Shown in pieces: positions 1-7,319 of a stretch of DNA of 33,127 nt. Origin of the DNA: Clostridia bacterium (GTDB lineage Bacteria > Bacillota > Clostridia > Oscillospirales > CAG-272); contig JAFYBN010000112.1 in assembly GCA_017540175.1 (NCBI GenBank), forward strand, positions 1 to 33,127, written 5' to 3'. The notes under the pieces were generated by a model. The model saw nothing but the letters and a program-made list of their open reading frames with translations, was not told the origin of the DNA and did not search any database. Every line of letters starts with the position of its first letter. The first letter of the stretch is position 1. A program made the position numbers and the translations under genes.

Positions 1-9
1 CTGCCTCCG

Positions 10-1503
10 TTAATCAAACCGGTAAATCTCTTCCTCGCCGGTCGAGAGGTTGACGTGTACCTTCGGATAGTCGCCCGCCATATTGAACGCGAGATACTCC
101 TCTTCGGTGATCCAGTCTGTTTCACGCGTGAGCTTCAGCAGGCTGAAATAGAGATCGTCGCCGAAGATCACATAATCGGACACGTCCGGTTCGCCGATGT
201 AGTATTTCCCCGCGCAGTCATATACGAGCGTCGGCTCCCCGCCCGGGTCGTCCCGATCCACGGCGTAAATCTTTCCGTTCGTATAATCGACCGTTCCGAG
301 CCGGTAGTCCGGATTCTCGCTGAGCTTCGTGGGGTCGTACAGAGAAAAATAGATTTTCGTGTTCGTGAGCTCGAAATAATAGATCTGTTCCGCCGGGAGG
401 GGGACTCTTTCGCACGTCCCGTCCGGGAGGATGCGGTAAACCGCTCCGCTTTCCTTCTCCCGGTCGCGCACGCTGAACCAGAATTCGTCCCGGTTTTCGT
501 CGTAATACCATTCGCCGAACCAGCCCGTTCCATCGAACGAGAAGAGCGTCTTCGGGTTCTCGAAATTCATGTCGTATTCGCGAAGCTCCCGCAGCGAGCT
601 GCATATGATTTTCCCGCCCCGGATCGATTTGATCCATTGATCGCCCGGGATCTCCCGCTCGAACAGGACCTCGTCCGTTTTGACGTCCAGCGCGGCGAGA
701 TAATCCCTCTGCACCGTCGTTCTGGTGTCCTTATCGATGATATTTTCGCTGTTATTGAAATACAGGACGCCGTTTTCCTCACCGTAGATATACGTTCCGA
801 CAGTTCCTTTGCATACGGTTTTGACTGTGCCTTTGTTGAGGTCCGCCTTGAAGATTTCGGTATCGCCCCAGCCAATGGTTCTTCCGAAATAGAAGAACCC
901 GTCCCCCGCCGGACAGAAGTCCGCTGATTGCCCCTCCGCGGTAAAGGGACATACGCTCGGGTCGCTGTGACTGCACAGCGGATCGGGGCAGACGTACTGC
1001 ATCCCTCCCTGCTCAAGGTTGGTATAGGTGTAGGCGAGAACCCCGGTGGTATGATGTCCGCCGCCCCTGGCAGGCAGGGTCTTTTTTGCCTTAACGTAAT
1101 AGTAATACCGATTCCCGATCACGGTGTACTGGGATGAGGTGATCCCGTCCCAGTCGCTCTGCGGCGCGCGCTTTTCCTGCACAGCGGGTGCGATCTCACC
1201 CGTCTGCGCGTTTTCCGGCGAGCTCTGTTCCGTCTGCGCGTTTTCCGGCGAGCTCTGTTCCGTCTGCGGCGAGGCGGAGGGAGAGCTTTCCGCGGCGTCC
1301 GCGGCCGGAGCTTCGACCTCGGCGGGCTGTGCAGGCGGCTCGTCTGTTTTTTCCGCCTCTTTGATCTTCTCTTCGTTCGCCGCCCTCGCTTCGGCGAGCT
1401 CGTTTTCGATCTCTGCGCGGGCGTTTCTCCGCTGACCGCAGCCGCAGACGGGCAGTACGGTGAGAAGCGCGCAGAAGCACAAAGCGATGATTCTTTTGAT
1501 CAT
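10..1503 (-). CDS. Lipoprotein with beta-propeller-like body, last gene of sigma-factor operon
   Basis: Predicted secreted lipoprotein of 497 aa. The N-terminus is MIKR, then a hydrophobic stretch ending in LPVCGCG, which fits a signal-peptidase II lipobox. A low-complexity Glu/Ala/Pro/Ser linker follows and includes two exact copies of TEQSSPENAQ. The rest (from about residue 120) has repeating YYFELTN, LYFSLL and VLYFNN strands, typical of DUF5050/TolB-like propellers that report rather than catalyse. No catalytic residues are recognised. I chose the ATG at 1503 because GGGAGGG lies 7 nt upstream; the ATG at 1509 overlaps the preceding stop (ATGA) but is too close to that site. It is translationally coupled to the membrane protein upstream. 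The role is unknown; an extracytoplasmic sensor or accessory subunit for that membrane protein is an inference. Confidence 0.75.
   Translation of the reverse strand: MIKRIIALCFCALLTVLPVCGCGQRRNARAEIENELAEARAANEEKIKEAEKTDEPPAQPAEVEAPAADAAESSPSASPQTEQSSPENAQTEQSSPENAQTGEIAPAVQEKRAPQSDWDGITSSQYTVIGNRYYYYVKAKKTLPARGGGHHTTGVLAYTYTNLEQGGMQYVCPDPLCSHSDPSVCPFTAEGQSADFCPAGDGFFYFGRTIGWGDTEIFKADLNKGTVKTVCKGTVGTYIYGEENGVLYFNNSENIIDKDTRTTVQRDYLAALDVKTDEVLFEREIPGDQWIKSIRGGKIICSSLRELREYDMNFENPKTLFSFDGTGWFGEWYYDENRDEFWFSVRDREKESGAVYRILPDGTCERVPLPAEQIYYFELTNTKIYFSLYDPTKLSENPDYRLGTVDYTNGKIYAVDRDDPGGEPTLVYDCAGKYYIGEPDVSDYVIFGDDLYFSLLKLTRETDWITEEEYLAFNMAGDYPKVHVNLSTGEEEIYRFD
1200..1262. repeat. 30-bp in-frame tandem repeat, 2 copies
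   Basis: Two consecutive 30-bp units sit inside the lipoprotein linker, and each encodes TEQSSPENAQ. A partial third unit follows. The unit is a multiple of three, so copy number could change linker length without breaking the frame. Confidence 0.8.
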
Positions 1504-1505
1504 GT

Positions 1506-3989
1506 TCATTCCCTCCCGAGCAGTCGTCGTTTCTGTGAGCCGAATTTTTGATTTTCCCAAGACCACGCCGACACGGCGATGAGCAGGGCTGCCGCCGCGC
1601 CCCAGCCGAACAGCGCGCCGAGCGAATCGGGCACGGTCTTCGGCGCAAGCAGCTTCGCGATGCCGAGCGATTCAAACCTGTTCTCTCCGAGGGTCGTGAG
1701 CAGGGACGGAATGAAGATCACGGCGAAGACCGCGGCAAACTGAGCACTCAGCCTCCGCGTCAGCGCGGAAAGCCCGGCGACCGCGGCACAGAGCGCGAGC
1801 GAACCGAACAGACGGATCAACTCAAAGCACACAAGATACTGCCCGACGGTCATGTCGAGTCCCGTCACCGCCATGTCCGGAATGCTGAGGAGTCCCGCCG
1901 AGAAAATCGTCGCGTCCGAGGTCCTCAGAACCTCATAGAGATCCACGCCCGCGAAGAAAAGCCAGACGAGGGCGGTGCCGATGAACGCCGCGCCCCATTT
2001 GCCGCTCCACGTCTTTGAAGCGCCGTTCTTCGCGGTGTGCAGGATGGACTTGAAGCCCGTGCGGTATTCCCGCACAAAGAGGTCCGAGAGCAAAATCGTC
2101 ATCAGCACAAGGAAGATGTAGTCGAGCGGCTGACGGAAGAGCCGCATGACCGCCGTCTCTTCGATGAATTCGAGGTTGTCATGCTTCGCTTCAAGCGCAG
2201 GGTCGGTCAGATAGTCGAGCCGCTCGCGGACGCGCTCGAGCGGTTTCTCCACAAGATCGGCATAGTTCCGCCGTTCGCTGATCTCCCGGTACTCTTCGAT
2301 CTCCATTTCCCCGTCCCGATAGGCGGCCTGCGCGCGCGCGTATTCCGCAAAGCACTCCGAGACGTACCGCTCTTCCTCTTCGATATACCGGATCTTCTCC
2401 TCCGTCACCGGGCCGCGCAGCTCTTTCATGTAGTCCCTGTAGACTTCCCAATACGAGCCTTCATACGGCTTGAAATACTCGGCGGACACAAAGGTTTTCC
2501 CGCCGAGCGCAAGGAGCGACAAGCCGAGAAAGACCGGCAGAAACATGGATTTCTTCATCTCATAGCCGAACACGGACAGAGAATGCGCGCGGAAGCTGAC
2601 CGCCTTTTGCGCTCTCCTGCGGAGTTTCACCCGCACGGGAAGCCGGAGGGAGAAGGTGCGGTAGGAGCCCGCCCGCAGTCCGACGGCGAACGGCAGACCG
2701 ACGAGCAGAGCGAGCAGGACAAGCCCCAGCGCGACGAGAGCCGGGATCAGCCCGACGAGCAGACCGCCGAGATTGAGCGCGCGGTATTTCGCGAAGAGAA
2801 AATCTCCCGCGGCAAGGTCTACGAAATTGAACATGCGCAGATCATAGAACGCGGAATCCGTCTGCCGCCCGGAGAGCCAGTAACCTGCCGTGAGCAGCGC
2901 GAGCAGGATGCCGTAAACCGGGAGCTCGTGATCGAGGATCTGTCCGAGAAAGATCACGAGCAGACTGAACAGGAGGAACAGCGCGGTCTGCACCGAAACC
3001 GTGAGCGCGAGGTACTGCCCCACCGTCAGGGCGTAGGGACAGAACTCAAACGCGGAGAGCGCCTGGATCGGCATGGAAAGCGGGGAAAAACCGCGCGTCA
3101 CGGCGATCACGGCAAGCGGGGAGAGTGTGAACAGAAGCGTAAGGCACACGGAAACGAGCGCTGACGCCGAAAGCTTCGCAAGGATGAGCGGAGCACAGCC
3201 ACGCTTTGAGACGCGCAGGACGTTCACGATCCGGTTCCGCTTTTCTCCGAGCCACGCTCCGGAGAAGACGACGAGGGAAGCGAGCGCGAGAAGGAGCGTC
3301 GGCAGGCGCATGGAGAAGTATTCGTTCCAGCCGAACTGACCTTCGGCGGGGATCTCCGTATCCGCGAGCGGGCGGTAGTGCAGGATCAGTTCCGCGTTGT
3401 ATTCATAGACGTACGAGCCTTTCGCGACGTCGGGATCGCTTGCCCTCTTGACGGCGGTATCCACGACGCGGCGGATATCCCGCCCGTAATTCCGGGACCG
3501 CTCCGTGATGGGTTCGACTTCGAGGAACAGCTTGGAGTCCCCGTATCCCGGCACGTCGATCAGGCGGTTCTCTAATTCTCCCTGCCCGCGGAAGTAGAAC
3601 TCCCTGCGCTCATCGTAATCCGCTCGCAGAGCGTCGTACGCCGCGCGGTCGTTTCGGTATTCATCGAGCAGGGTGTTCACCGCCTCCCGCACCTCGCCGC
3701 TGCTTCGCCAATACGATCCGGTCTCGACCGCGGCGGCGACAAGATTCGCGGCGAGGAGCACGGCGAGCAGGATGATATTGAAGCGCGTGCACAGTTTCAT
3801 GAGCTCGCGGCGGAAAAGCGGCAGGGGGCGGTCTTTTTTGAGCAGCCGACGAACGGTTCTTTTTGACAGGACGACGGCGGGGTCCGCCGCTTCGTATTCT
3901 TCGAGCTCCCGGTTTTTGATATAGGGCATCGCCGAAGCGATCAGCGCGTCCATCGGGTCTGCCGCGTTCGGTTTTTTGAAGTCAGCCAT
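1506..3989 (-). CDS. ABC-2-type permease-like membrane protein with cytoplasmic N-terminal extension
   Basis: An 827-aa polytopic membrane protein. Residues 1-65 are charged and soluble. A first hydrophobic segment (about 68-88) precedes a large extracellular region (about 90-230). Four or five membrane segments follow between about 230 and 445, then a short loop, and the whole pattern repeats from about 480 to the C-terminus with a second coiled extracellular region (about 500-600). This is how two ABC-2 permease halves joined in one chain would look. No Walker A or signature motif occurs here or in the neighbours, so any ATPase is elsewhere. The start has GGAG 6 nt upstream and overlaps the sigma-factor stop by 8 nt; its own stop lies in the downstream start region. 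The N-terminal segment occupies the position where anti-sigma factors usually sit in such operons, so it may bind the sigma factor; this is inference. Confidence 0.7.
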   Translation of the reverse strand: MADFKKPNAADPMDALIASAMPYIKNRELEEYEAADPAVVLSKRTVRRLLKKDRPLPLFRRELMKLCTRFNIILLAVLLAANLVAAAVETGSYWRSSGEVREAVNTLLDEYRNDRAAYDALRADYDERREFYFRGQGELENRLIDVPGYGDSKLFLEVEPITERSRNYGRDIRRVVDTAVKRASDPDVAKGSYVYEYNAELILHYRPLADTEIPAEGQFGWNEYFSMRLPTLLLALASLVVFSGAWLGEKRNRIVNVLRVSKRGCAPLILAKLSASALVSVCLTLLFTLSPLAVIAVTRGFSPLSMPIQALSAFEFCPYALTVGQYLALTVSVQTALFLLFSLLVIFLGQILDHELPVYGILLALLTAGYWLSGRQTDSAFYDLRMFNFVDLAAGDFLFAKYRALNLGGLLVGLIPALVALGLVLLALLVGLPFAVGLRAGSYRTFSLRLPVRVKLRRRAQKAVSFRAHSLSVFGYEMKKSMFLPVFLGLSLLALGGKTFVSAEYFKPYEGSYWEVYRDYMKELRGPVTEEKIRYIEEEERYVSECFAEYARAQAAYRDGEMEIEEYREISERRNYADLVEKPLERVRERLDYLTDPALEAKHDNLEFIEETAVMRLFRQPLDYIFLVLMTILLSDLFVREYRTGFKSILHTAKNGASKTWSGKWGAAFIGTALVWLFFAGVDLYEVLRTSDATIFSAGLLSIPDMAVTGLDMTVGQYLVCFELIRLFGSLALCAAVAGLSALTRRLSAQFAAVFAVIFIPSLLTTLGENRFESLGIAKLLAPKTVPDSLGALFGWGAAAALLIAVSAWSWENQKFGSQKRRLLGRE

Positions 3990-4566
3990 CGAATTCTCCC
4001 TCCTTCATCATCTTTTTCAGCGCGGCTTTTGCCCTCGTGAGTCTTGCGTTGACCGCGGTTTCCGATATTTTCAGCCGCTGTGCGGCGGCGCGGATACTCA
4101 TGCCGTAGTAGTATCTCAAAATGATCACGTCGTGCTGTTCGCCGCTCAGCCGGTCGATGTACGACGCGATCCGCCTCGCCCGTTCCTCGTTCAGCACGAT
4201 GTTCTCGGGGATCGCGGAATCGTCCGGGATCTCCCATCCACCCTCATTCCCATCCTCGCCGTCGGCCCCGCTGAGAGCGTCCGTCGAAAGCGTCCGCTTT
4301 CCCTTTCTCTTGCGCAGGCGGTCCTTCGCGTTGTTTTTCGTGTAGATGACAAGCAGGCGGATGATATCGCCCTCCGGGCGGCGCCGGAAATCTTCGATGT
4401 GACGGAACGCCTCCATAAAGGTGTCGCTCACCGCCTCCTCCGCGTCCTCCCGGTTTCCGAGGAGGGAATACGCGACGGCGGTCAGGCGGTCTCCATATCG
4501 CTCGATCATCCGGGCGAGGAACTTCTCCGTTTCCGGATCCAGTGCGGTCGGGAATGCAAACAGCAC
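3982..4566 (-). CDS. ECF-type RNA polymerase sigma factor
   Basis: A 194-aa sigma-70 family protein of ECF size. Region 2 is at about residues 18-60 (GDRLTAVAYSLLGNREDAEE) and region 4 at about 135-185 (LSGEQHDVIILRYYYGMSI, then a helix-turn-helix ending in LTRAKAALKKMM). The linker between them is acidic and Gly-rich. It should direct RNA polymerase to a small regulon in response to a signal held by a membrane partner. The start is GTG at 4566, with GGAGGTG 8 nt upstream. It is the first gene of a three-gene unit overlapping the membrane protein, which by analogy with other ECF loci is the candidate anti-sigma partner. The promoter in front looks like sigma-A rather than an ECF autoregulatory site. 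Confidence 0.88.
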   Translation of the reverse strand: MLFAFPTALDPETEKFLARMIERYGDRLTAVAYSLLGNREDAEEAVSDTFMEAFRHIEDFRRRPEGDIIRLLVIYTKNNAKDRLRKRKGKRTLSTDALSGADGEDGNEGGWEIPDDSAIPENIVLNEERARRIASYIDRLSGEQHDVIILRYYYGMSIRAAAQRLKISETAVNARLTRAKAALKKMMKEGEFDG

Positions 4567-4603
4567 GGGCGCGTCACCTCCTTGCGGGAAATCTTTCCCT
4601 TAT

Positions 4604-4632
4604 ATCGTACCATGTCTACCCTTCTTTTTCAA
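4604..4632 (-). promoter_or_regulatory. Promoter of the sigma-factor operon
   Basis: On the minus strand there is a -35 TTGAAA (4632-4627), a 17-nt spacer and a -10 TACGAT (4609-4604), about 38 nt before the GTG start. This is a reasonable housekeeping promoter. Confidence 0.6.
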
Positions 4633-4920
4633 GAGCCGCTTTCGCTCCGCCTCCCGCTCAAACGGGAAACGGTCTGTCGGCAGGTTTCACTTTCTATAAC
4701 GCAATTGTGCGAAAAAACACACGCAAAAAATCAAAAAAACGAAAGATCGGCAAAAAGCACAAATCTTTCGGACATTATTCGGGCAGAACGACGAAGCGCG
4801 GTGCAGACGGTCCGGCCGCCTCGAAAACACCGGGCGGCGGAAAACCGGATTCGGGACCGTCCGATTCCCTCTCAAAACTTCCCGCGCGGCGGCGAAAAGT
4901 CCGTTTTTTTGCCGAGCCCC
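4633..4920. other. Divergent intergenic stretch, no gene seen
   Basis: About 290 nt between the divergent promoters of the sigma-factor operon and the solute-binding protein. It has an A-rich tract around 4690-4760 and GC-rich sequence after that. No open frame here has a ribosome binding site and I see no convincing RNA structure. Confidence 0.5.
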
Positions 4921-4949
4921 TTGACAAAACGGCGCGAATCGGGTATGAT
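4921..4949 (+). promoter_or_regulatory. Sigma-A promoter of solute-binding protein gene, with overlapping inverted repeats
   Basis: TTGACA (4921-4926), a 17-nt spacer and TATGAT (4944-4949) form a near-consensus promoter. The inverted repeat GGGTA-N7-TACCC (4956-4972) lies at the expected transcription start. GGGTAT at 4941-4946 can also pair with ATACCC at 4967-4972. This is a plausible operator for a sugar-responsive repressor; the regulator is unknown. Confidence 0.8.
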
Positions 4950-5008
4950 TGCTTTGGGTAGATCCGATACCCTACCGAATATAATTAAGAAAGGTTTGTC
5001 TGATCCTC

Positions 5009-6544
5009 ATGAAGAAAATCGTCTCCATCCTTTTGATCCTCGCCCTGATGCTCCCCGTTTTCGCGGGCTGTTCCGAGGGCGGCGGCACGGACGAAAAAGA
5101 AAGCGAACAAACCGCCGCGAATCCGAACGCGGAAACCGAAGGCGGCGAAGAAGAAACCGAAGAGGAAACCCGGTACGCGGCGAGCATCCCCGAGGGGACG
5201 AGCTATACCGGCTCCACCTTCACCGTCCTGACCTATCCGAACGACGGAAGCATCTGGACGGACGTGGACTGGTCCGCGGAAGAGATCACTGGCGAAGTGC
5301 TCAACGACGCGGTCTACAAGCGCACGCAGAAAGTGGAAGATCTGCTTGACGTGGAGATCGCAACCGCCTATCTGACCGGGCGCGGCGACCTGAGCACGAT
5401 CGAAAGCTCCGTGCTCTCGGGCGACCACGCCTATCAGCTCGCCACGGTCGCCATGCAGAACTCCTTTACCATTGCGATGAACGGGCGCGTGCACGAGCTG
5501 AACGACTTCGCGAAGCAGGGCACGCTCGACCTCGACGCCCCGTGGTGGGATCCGAACATCCTCGGCGAGCTGTCCATCGGCAACAAGAATTTCTGCCTGA
5601 CCGGCGACATCGGCACGATGTACAAGAAATCCATCGGCGTCATCATGTTCAACAAGGTCCTCTACGAAAGCTATCAGCTCGGCGAGAAGGCGGGCGAAGC
5701 GCTCGGAACGGCAACCGCTTCCCCCTATGACCTCATGAGCGCCGGGAAGTGGACCATGGACCAGATGGTGAACCTCGGCACGACGGTTTCGAAGGACCTC
5801 GACGGCGACGGCAAAATGACGCAGGAGGACCAATACGGTCTGATCTGCTTCTGCAACATGCTCGCCATCGCGATGATCGGCGGCGAAGTGGTGTACTTCA
5901 GCAAGGACGCGGACGACATGCCCTACGACACCTTCATGAGCGAGCGGGCGGTCTCCGTGCTGGAAAAGCTCGCGACCCTCATGTACAACGCGGACATCAC
6001 CTATTCGTGGTCCCGCGCGGGCGTGGGCGAGGACCCCGCGTTCACGATGTACCAGTCCGACAAGGCGCTGTTCTACTACGGCGAGCTGCACGCGGTCGCC
6101 ACGATGCGCGACATGAACTCCGACTTCGGCATCATGCCCATGCCGAAATACGACGAGGCGCAGGCGGGCTATCACCACTGCGTGAACCCGGACGTCGCCG
6201 CGACCTACGTCATCCCGAAGGACAATCTCGACTATGAGAAGACCGGGTACATCATGGACGCGCTGGGTGCGGAGTCGAAGAACGAGCTCACCCCGGCGTA
6301 CTATGACATTTCCCTGCGCGGCAAGGTCTCCCGCGACCAGGAATCCGCCGCGTCCCTCGATGTCATCATCGGCTCGGTGCGCTACGACGTCGGCTATCTC
6401 GGCGGCTACGGCATCACCGCGATGCTCAACACCATGGCGGACGCCTACAACACCGACCTCGCCTCCCAGTACGCCCGCCAGACGAAGGTCATTCAGAAGA
6501 ACCTCGACCGCATGCTGACGAAGTTCGAAGCGCTCAATCCGTAA
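5009..6544 (+). CDS. Extracellular solute-binding lipoprotein (family 1, sugar type)
   Basis: A 511-aa ABC-type binding protein. The signal peptide MKKIVSILLILALMLPVFAGC ends in a lipobox Cys at about residue 21, followed by an acidic linker rich in Glu/Thr. The mature part starts around residue 60 (FTVLTYPNDGSIW) and is of the large family-1 type that captures oligosaccharides. A calcium-loop-like segment DLDGDGKMTQEDQYG is typical of clostridial members. No permease or ATPase gene is adjacent, so it is an orphan that probably docks onto a transporter encoded elsewhere with a shared MsmK-like ATPase. It has its own strong promoter and is followed by terminators, so it is monocistronic. The only Shine-Dalgarno-like element, AGAAAGG, is about 14 nt from the ATG. 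It is a paralogue in type of the protein at 21575. Confidence 0.85.
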   Translation: MKKIVSILLILALMLPVFAGCSEGGGTDEKESEQTAANPNAETEGGEEETEEETRYAASIPEGTSYTGSTFTVLTYPNDGSIWTDVDWSAEEITGEVLNDAVYKRTQKVEDLLDVEIATAYLTGRGDLSTIESSVLSGDHAYQLATVAMQNSFTIAMNGRVHELNDFAKQGTLDLDAPWWDPNILGELSIGNKNFCLTGDIGTMYKKSIGVIMFNKVLYESYQLGEKAGEALGTATASPYDLMSAGKWTMDQMVNLGTTVSKDLDGDGKMTQEDQYGLICFCNMLAIAMIGGEVVYFSKDADDMPYDTFMSERAVSVLEKLATLMYNADITYSWSRAGVGEDPAFTMYQSDKALFYYGELHAVATMRDMNSDFGIMPMPKYDEAQAGYHHCVNPDVAATYVIPKDNLDYEKTGYIMDALGAESKNELTPAYYDISLRGKVSRDQESAASLDVIIGSVRYDVGYLGGYGITAMLNTMADAYNTDLASQYARQTKVIQKNLDRMLTKFEALNP

Positions 6545-6625
6545 ATCCGTAAGACAAGCCGAAACACTTCCCTGCCCCGCCGAGCGGCCGGACCGGATCG
6601 CGCGAACCGCGCCGAATCCGGAGAG

Positions 6626-6645
6626 CCCCGCCCCGGCGGGGTTTT
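6626..6645 (+). terminator. Intrinsic terminator of the solute-binding protein gene
   Basis: CCCCGC-CCCG-GCGGGG (6626-6641) is followed directly by TTTT, about 80 nt after the stop codon. It forms the front edge of the hairpin array that follows. Confidence 0.65.
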
Positions 6646-6812
6646 CGCGCGCTTGTCAGGCTCCCCGCGGAGCTTTTCGCGGGGTTTTCGCGCGCTTGTC
6701 AGGCTCCCCGCGGAGCTTTTCGCGGGGTTTCGCTCGCTCGTCAAGGCCTCCGCGGAGCTTCCCGCCGGGTTTTCGCGCGCTTGTCAGGCCCCACACGGAG
6801 CTTCCCGCGAGG
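6641..6812 (+). repeat. 43-bp tandem repeat array of terminator-like hairpins, 4 copies
   Basis: Units begin at 6641, 6684, 6727 and 6769, each opening with a gttttcgcgcgcttgtcagg-like start. The first two units carry a perfect 7-bp stem, CCCCGCG-N8-CGCGGGG (6663-6684 and 6706-6727), followed by TTTT or TTT. The third and fourth have degraded stems. Each unit looks like a copied terminator hairpin. The array separates the solute-binding protein gene from the tRNA promoter, and the decay away from the gene suggests stepwise duplication. Confidence 0.75.
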
Positions 6813-6860
6813 TTTATGCAAAGTTTTTTGCTCAAAAAACGAGATTTTTGAAAAAAGGGG

Positions 6861-6889
6861 TTGCAATCCGAAATGAATTGTGGTATAAT
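6861..6889 (+). promoter_or_regulatory. Promoter of tRNA-Trp
   Basis: TTGCAA (6861-6866), a 17-nt spacer and TATAAT (6884-6889), with the tRNA starting 11 nt later. This is a strong stable-RNA type promoter. Confidence 0.85.
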
Positions 6890-6900
6890 AACTCACACAC

Positions 6901-6973
6901 AGGGGCATAGCTCAGTTGGTAGAGCAGCGGTCTCCAAAACCGCGTGTCCTGGGTTCGAGTCCTAGTACCCCTG
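6901..6973 (+). tRNA. tRNA-Trp (anticodon CCA)
   Basis: A 73-nt cloverleaf. The D stem is GCTC/GAGC, the anticodon stem GCGGT/ACCGC encloses loop CTCCAAA with anticodon CCA, and the T arm is CTGGG/CCTAG with loop TTCGAGT. The discriminator base is G73, as usual for bacterial tRNA-Trp. The acceptor stem pairs except for a C6-A67 mismatch. The 3' CCA is not encoded and must be added by the nucleotidyltransferase. Confidence 0.95.
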
Positions 6974-6982
6974 GATGTGAAA

Positions 6983-7024
6983 ACCCCCGAAAGCCTTTCA
7001 AACATTGGCTTCCGGGGGTTTTTC
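6983..7024 (+). terminator. Intrinsic terminator of tRNA-Trp
   Basis: The stem CCCCCG/CGGGGG extends through one mismatch into AAGCC/GGCTT around a short loop, and a T-run follows at 7019-7023. It begins 10 nt after the tRNA. Confidence 0.9.
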
Positions 7025-7070
7025 CTTGTGCGCAGAATTTGTGCCTAAGTGGGATGGTTTGGGCGGATTT

Positions 7071-7094
7071 CGGGCGTTTTTTCGCCCGTTTTTT
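7071..7094 (+). terminator. Second intrinsic terminator
   Basis: CGGGCG-TTTTTT-CGCCCG followed by TTTTTT. It lies about 50 nt beyond the first terminator and probably acts as a backstop. Confidence 0.7.
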
Positions 7095-7319
7095 GCTGTC
7101 AGAGCATCGAAAACGCTCCGGGGATTTTGGTAAATAGTGGTAAGAGCGGTGTCTTTGTTGAGGTTGCGGGGGCTTGTGAGGCAACGGTTTCGGGAGGGTC
7201 TGGGATTTTGGGGGTGAAGGAAAACGGGCGGGGAGTGCTCCGTTTTGGGGGAAATGGAAAGAGAGCGGCGGACCGCGTGCATCCGTGCTTCTTTTATTCC
7301 CTAGCACATATTCAAAGCT
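7095..7319. other. G-rich intergenic spacer with G-quadruplex motif
   Basis: No gene is seen. The plus strand is strikingly G/T-rich and C-poor. At 7192-7214 four G-tracts (GGG, GGG, GGG, GGGGG) are separated by 1, 3 and 4 nt, which meets the usual G3+N1-7 quadruplex definition. It lies downstream of both flanking convergent units. Confidence 0.5.

Noticed and set aside
4985-6178. A 397-codon minus-strand open frame opposite the first solute-binding protein
   Set aside because: The His/Arg/Val-rich composition is typical of antisense frames; the strong promoter and lipobox are on the plus strand.
7025-7319. Integration scar or integrase remnant downstream of the tRNA gene
   Set aside because: tRNA 3' ends are common insertion targets, but I see no duplicated tRNA end or integrase fragment here; terminators and a G-rich spacer explain the sequence.
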